Below are positions 61,254 to 64,000 of a stretch of DNA of 64,000 nucleotides, piece after piece (position 1 is the stretch's first letter; each line of letters begins with the position of its first letter). The notes beneath the pieces are model-generated. The model did no database searches and was not told the origin of the DNA. It saw nothing but the letters and a program-made list of their open reading frames with translations. The stretch spans positions 1 to 64,000 of the forward strand of contig JABWCR010000016.1 of the NCBI GenBank assembly GCA_013359125.1. Reading direction: 5' to 3'. Origin of the DNA: Armatimonadota bacterium. GTDB lineage: Bacteria; Armatimonadota; Fimbriimonadia; Fimbriimonadales; GBS-DC. The translations under genes were made by a program, and so were the position numbers.

Positions 61254-62161
61254 CAACACCCATTCCCAAAGTTCGACAGGATGATCGCCAGGTCGGCGTC
61301 GTCTACGATGTCGTCGTAGTTCACGTCCGCTCTCATGCAGGGACCCTCGGAGCCGAAGGCCTCCAGCACGATCGCCAGATCGATGTCGTCGATGCATCCG
61401 TCGCCCGTAATGTCGCCGGTGATGTCGGGCGTGCCGATGATTATCAGACCCAGCAAATTCCCCGAGCCGGTCGAACCGACAAGAACGCCTTCTCCGGTCG
61501 CCAAGTTCAGCTTGTACAGGTTGTCGGTCGAGTTGTCGATCAGGAACATCTCCTGCGAGAACCGATCGAACGCCAAGCCGTTCGGGTTAGTCGAACCGAG
61601 CAACGACCCAATCAGCGTCCGGTCGTTGGTCAGCACATCGATCGTCCAGGTGTTGTCCTGACCTCCGTGGGTCATGTACATCGTGTTGTTGCACGGATTG
61701 TATCCCAGGTTCTGGAATCCGCCCGTTGTGCCTGTGCCCACCAATATCGCCGTGCCCGTGTTGACATCGATGCGATAGAGGCCGGCATTGTGCGAGCTCA
61801 TGCCGTACAGCGTGCCGGTACTGTCGTCATACTCCATCCCGTGCATGACGATAGCCGTGTCGCCATAGGGTCCAATCTGCGTCGTTTCGAGCGTGCCCAG
61901 ATCCAACTTGAACAACGCATCGGCCGATGTGCTGCTGAGGTAGACAACGTTGTTCCTGCGATCGTAGGCCAGCGCGCCGGTCGTGGCCGGGGTCGGCGTG
62001 CCGAATACCGTACCGATCACGGTCTTCGCGCCGTTCGTCCGGTCGATAGAGTAGAGAACGCGAGAACTGTCGATCGCGAGCAGACGAGTCTGCGCGAAAG
62101 TGGTCCCCAACAAAAGTGTGGAAGCGACGATAAGCGAGAGAGCTCGCAATGTCAAAAACAT
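61253..62161 (-). CDS. Secreted propeller-like protein with dockerin-like C-terminus
   Basis: The 302-residue product has a signal peptide (ending TTFAQT). Residues ~25-245 form repeated beta segments such as LLAIDSSRVLYSIDRTNGAK and TLYGMSSHNAGLYRIDVNTG, typical of small YVTN/PQQ-like propellers. A dockerin-like pair ends the protein with a final Cys. GGAGGAG precedes the ATG. It is probably an extracellular surface protein. Confidence 0.8.
   Translation of the reverse strand: MFLTLRALSLIVASTLLLGTTFAQTRLLAIDSSRVLYSIDRTNGAKTVIGTVFGTPTPATTGALAYDRRNNVVYLSSTSADALFKLDLGTLETTQIGPYGDTAIVMHGMEYDDSTGTLYGMSSHNAGLYRIDVNTGTAILVGTGTTGGFQNLGYNPCNNTMYMTHGGQDNTWTIDVLTNDRTLIGSLLGSTNPNGLAFDRFSQEMFLIDNSTDNLYKLNLATGEGVLVGSTGSGNLLGLIIIGTPDITGDITGDGCIDDIDLAIVLEAFGSEGPCMRADVNYDDIVDDADLAIILSNFGNGC
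61256..61414 (-). other. Dockerin-like motif pair of the propeller protein
   Basis: DITGDGCIDDIDLAIVL and DVNYDDIVDDADLAIIL are followed by FGNGC at the C-terminus. The spacing (30 residues) and total length match the S8 protease module exactly. Confidence 0.82.
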
Positions 62162-62203
62162 AAACTCCTCCTTTGCCTAACTCCAAGGTCAGACTCTGCT
62201 TAG

Positions 62204-62209
62204 ATTATA
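62204..62209 (-). promoter_or_regulatory. -10 box upstream of the propeller-dockerin gene
   Basis: TATAAT (minus strand, in TTGTATAATCTAAGC) lies about 42 bases before the ATG at 62161. No -35 box is obvious. Confidence 0.42.
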
Positions 62210-62225
62210 CAACGAATTGGCGAGG

Positions 62226-63350
62226 TTAGAAGATCAGGCTGCCTTCTGCCAAGAGGTGAGGCTTCTGTCCCTCTCTCAGCCGCGCCTCGATCACCAGTTT
62301 GGCCGTCCAATGGCTGGAGGGGCCGGCAAGACTGATGTAGGGGATCAGCATAGGCTTGGCGCCAGGAGTTTGACGATGGTCGATCCGCGCCCCAAAGGCC
62401 AGCGCGCTCGATTGGACTCTCTCGACTTGGGCCAAGTATCGCCAATCGTTGCCGCCGTTCCATTCGGCCCGCCCGACGGCGCCCATCGCGTGCCAGCGCC
62501 CGCGCTCCAATGTCCCCACTGCTGCCACGTATCGCCGATCGCGCGATCCCAGAAAGCCCTGAAGCCCAATCGAATCAAGCCCGCGCTTTTGGTACGCCTC
62601 GAGGAAGACCCCCTTTGCGATCCATTCGAACTCCCAACTGGCGTTGGTTCGTGCTCCCGAGTTGAGCGGAACTGAGAACTCGCCCGCAAACGGAACCGTC
62701 GCAACCGCATAAAGCCCATCCACAGGGCTGTCGCCTTTTGGCCAAAACTGCGTCAATCGGACAGAAGGCGAGCGCCCAGAAGGCGAGAAACCGCGCAACC
62801 CGGATAAACGAGCATTCTGAGCGGCAGGCCCCGGCAGCGATTGGCCAAAGAGCGTCGGCTCGGCAATGCTCAGCCTCAAACTCACATCTGTCTGAGACAT
62901 TGCACGAAACTGCCCCACGGTAACGGATGTTGAGTCGCCGATCGGCAGGTTAACGAAAATATCCTCGAACCGACCGCTTCGGTCCCGCATCGAGCCGTTC
63001 GCGTTCAGTTCTTGGCTCAGCGCGCGCCATTCGACAAAATACGAACCGTTGCCCATGTGGCCAGCGCCGATCAGTTCAACTCGATTGGGAATGCCTCGAT
63101 AGTCGTCGGCGTTGGCGGGCAAATTCTGTGCCAGACCGCTGACCCACAGCGCGACCGCCCGACTCTTGACCTTCTTCAACGTCTCGTCGCGATACCCCTG
63201 TGCGGCAAACCGCTCGCCAAAGGCGTTCAGTTTGGGCACATGCGAATGGCACCGCGAGCAATTGACGCCATACTCCTCGGCAAACTGGGGCGTTGCGATG
63301 GCGCACCCAGAAACGGCGATGGAAAGCAAAGCAAACAGTGCGATCCTCAT
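62226..63350 (-). CDS. c-type cytochrome / outer-membrane beta-barrel protein
   Basis: The 374-residue product has an N-terminal signal with a lipobox-like AVSGC. One heme motif CSRCH (NCSRCHSHVPKLNAFGERFA) comes near residue 33. The long C-terminal part has alternating aromatic/hydrophobic strands typical of an outer-membrane barrel. Such cytochrome-porin proteins may carry electrons across the outer membrane; that role is inferred. GGAGG precedes the ATG, and a dyad lies upstream. Confidence 0.72.
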   Translation of the reverse strand: MRIALFALLSIAVSGCAIATPQFAEEYGVNCSRCHSHVPKLNAFGERFAAQGYRDETLKKVKSRAVALWVSGLAQNLPANADDYRGIPNRVELIGAGHMGNGSYFVEWRALSQELNANGSMRDRSGRFEDIFVNLPIGDSTSVTVGQFRAMSQTDVSLRLSIAEPTLFGQSLPGPAAQNARLSGLRGFSPSGRSPSVRLTQFWPKGDSPVDGLYAVATVPFAGEFSVPLNSGARTNASWEFEWIAKGVFLEAYQKRGLDSIGLQGFLGSRDRRYVAAVGTLERGRWHAMGAVGRAEWNGGNDWRYLAQVERVQSSALAFGARIDHRQTPGAKPMLIPYISLAGPSSHWTAKLVIEARLREGQKPHLLAEGSLIF

Positions 63351-63364
63351 TCGAGCCTCCTAAT

Positions 63365-63380
63365 TTTAAGTATGCTTAAA
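63365..63380 (-). promoter_or_regulatory. AT-rich operator-like dyad upstream of the cytochrome/porin gene
   Basis: TTTAAG-TATG-CTTAAA is a perfect six-bp dyad with a four-base centre, overlapping a CATAAT -10-like element. It is strikingly AT-rich against the GC-rich surroundings and lies 15 bases before the ATG. It is a candidate binding site for a dimeric regulator. Confidence 0.45.
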
Positions 63381-63460
63381 TTATGGCTCTGCCAAGGCGC
63401 AGAAGTCAAGCGCCGAGATCAAGCCAGCCGTAGGAACGGCCGTGGGTTCTCTTGTCCCCG

Positions 63461-64000
63461 TTAATCGGACGACGAAGGGTCGTACTCGCACTGATAGTGG
63501 CCGTTGCAGCTTTGAGCGGAGACGACTCTCCCCAGCGCGTCGTACTGCCATTGCCAGGCGTTGAGGCCGAACGTCTCCAGCACGATGGCCAGATCCAGGT
63601 CGTCCACGACGCTGTCGTCGTTCAAGTCCTCGGGACAGCCCGTGCACGGCTGGCCGTACCTCTCCAACACCAGGTTCAGGTCGGCGTCGTCCACGCAGCC
63701 GTCGCCGTCGACATCGCCCGAGGCGCCCGCGAACTCGTACCAAGCCGAGCGCTCGTCGTTGGCGGTGTAGAGGAACCGCCACTGCTTGTCCGGGCCGTCG
63801 ATGGCCGTCAGCTTGTTGCCGTTCCAAGAGTAAACGTCCGCGCCCTTCTGCGTCAGGAAGCCGTGCTGGTATTGGTAGGCCGTCGGAACGCCGTCCCGCT
63901 CCTCGTAGGCGAGCGATCCGTCGGGGTTGTAGTCGAACTCGCGCTGGACGGTTTCGGCACCGACCGTCTCCTCGGCCTGGCGCAGCGAGCCGTCCTTGTA
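63461..64000 (-). CDS. YD-repeat (RHS-like) protein, C-terminal 179 residues, cut by the right edge
   Basis: The open frame runs from the window end to a TAA at 63461-63463. It encodes YD-repeat strands (EFDYNPDGSLAYEERDG, YSWNGNKLTAIDGPDKQW, YDALGRVVSAQ). A dockerin-like pair (63566-63715) lies between two YD strands rather than at the very end. RHS-type proteins are large secreted or surface shells. The N-terminal part is outside the window. There is no visible terminator in the 111 bases to the next gene. Confidence 0.82.
   Translation of the reverse strand, partial: YKDGSLRQAEETVGAETVQREFDYNPDGSLAYEERDGVPTAYQYQHGFLTQKGADVYSWNGNKLTAIDGPDKQWRFLYTANDERSAWYEFAGASGDVDGDGCVDDADLNLVLERYGQPCTGCPEDLNDDSVVDDLDLAIVLETFGLNAWQWQYDALGRVVSAQSCNGHYQCEYDPSSSD
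63566..63715 (-). other. Dockerin-like motif pair inside the YD-repeat protein
   Basis: DVDGDGCVDDADLNLVL and DLNDDSVVDDLDLAIVL, with CTGC between them, have the same pattern as the C-terminal modules elsewhere. Here they are internal, 34 residues before the stop. Confidence 0.78.

Overview
The window is a compact, GC-rich bacterial chromosome segment of 64 kb. It holds about 63 protein genes, no rRNA, no tRNA and no CRISPR array that I can see, and no gene-free stretch over 300 bases (the longest is 3451-3687). Three things suggest a didermal, motile, free-living organism, most likely Armatimonadota (Fimbriimonadia-like): secreted proteins that end in paired dockerin-like calcium motifs, a WhiG/FliA-type sigma factor with fliL, and families such as DUF6807 and CehA/McbA. 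The phylum is inferred from gene content, not proven.

Left part (1-15965): a DinB-fold protein, an AHSA1-type protein and a secreted STN-domain protein come first. A probable promoter, a 14-codon leader ORF and a structured RNA follow, then a degenerate GTPase/DUF697 protein and a quinate-5-dehydrogenase-like protein. Next are a NYN-domain protein, a tandem PTPS fusion coupled to an SDR, trpB coupled to an alcohol dehydrogenase, and an acyl-CoA ligase. On the minus strand lie a cytochrome c - purE - hutI operon, phenylalanine hydroxylase and pyrimidine-nucleoside phosphorylase.

Middle part (16086-22218): a ribosomal cluster reads rplR-rpsE-rpmD-rplO-secY-adk-map-infA-rpmJ-rpsM-rpsK-rpsD. It lacks the usual upstream spc genes and the usual downstream rpoA-rplQ. 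From 22235 to 42598 come metabolic and regulatory genes: an amidohydrolase, an ABC ATPase fused to an extra domain, a Gfo/Idh oxidoreductase coupled to the sigma factor, glgA, a diguanylate cyclase whose ribosome-binding site lies in a long hairpin, a CehA-type hydrolase, a second alcohol dehydrogenase with DUF6807 and DUF1295 genes, fliL, glcE-like, cmk-folC-pyrK, and an MBL hydrolase with a GHMP kinase.

Right part (42680-64000): this is a surface and secretion region. It encodes a trypsin-fold protease, a repetitive fibre-like protein, a large Ig-repeat protein, a subtilisin-like protease, a BNR-propeller protein, a duplicated small secreted protein, a CBM9 / alpha-L-fucosidase / YhhN operon, a propeller-like dockerin protein, a c-type cytochrome/outer-membrane protein and the tail of a YD-repeat protein. 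Four of these products carry nearly identical dockerin-like pairs, three with a cysteine pattern that could clasp the module. This is the most system-like signal in the window.
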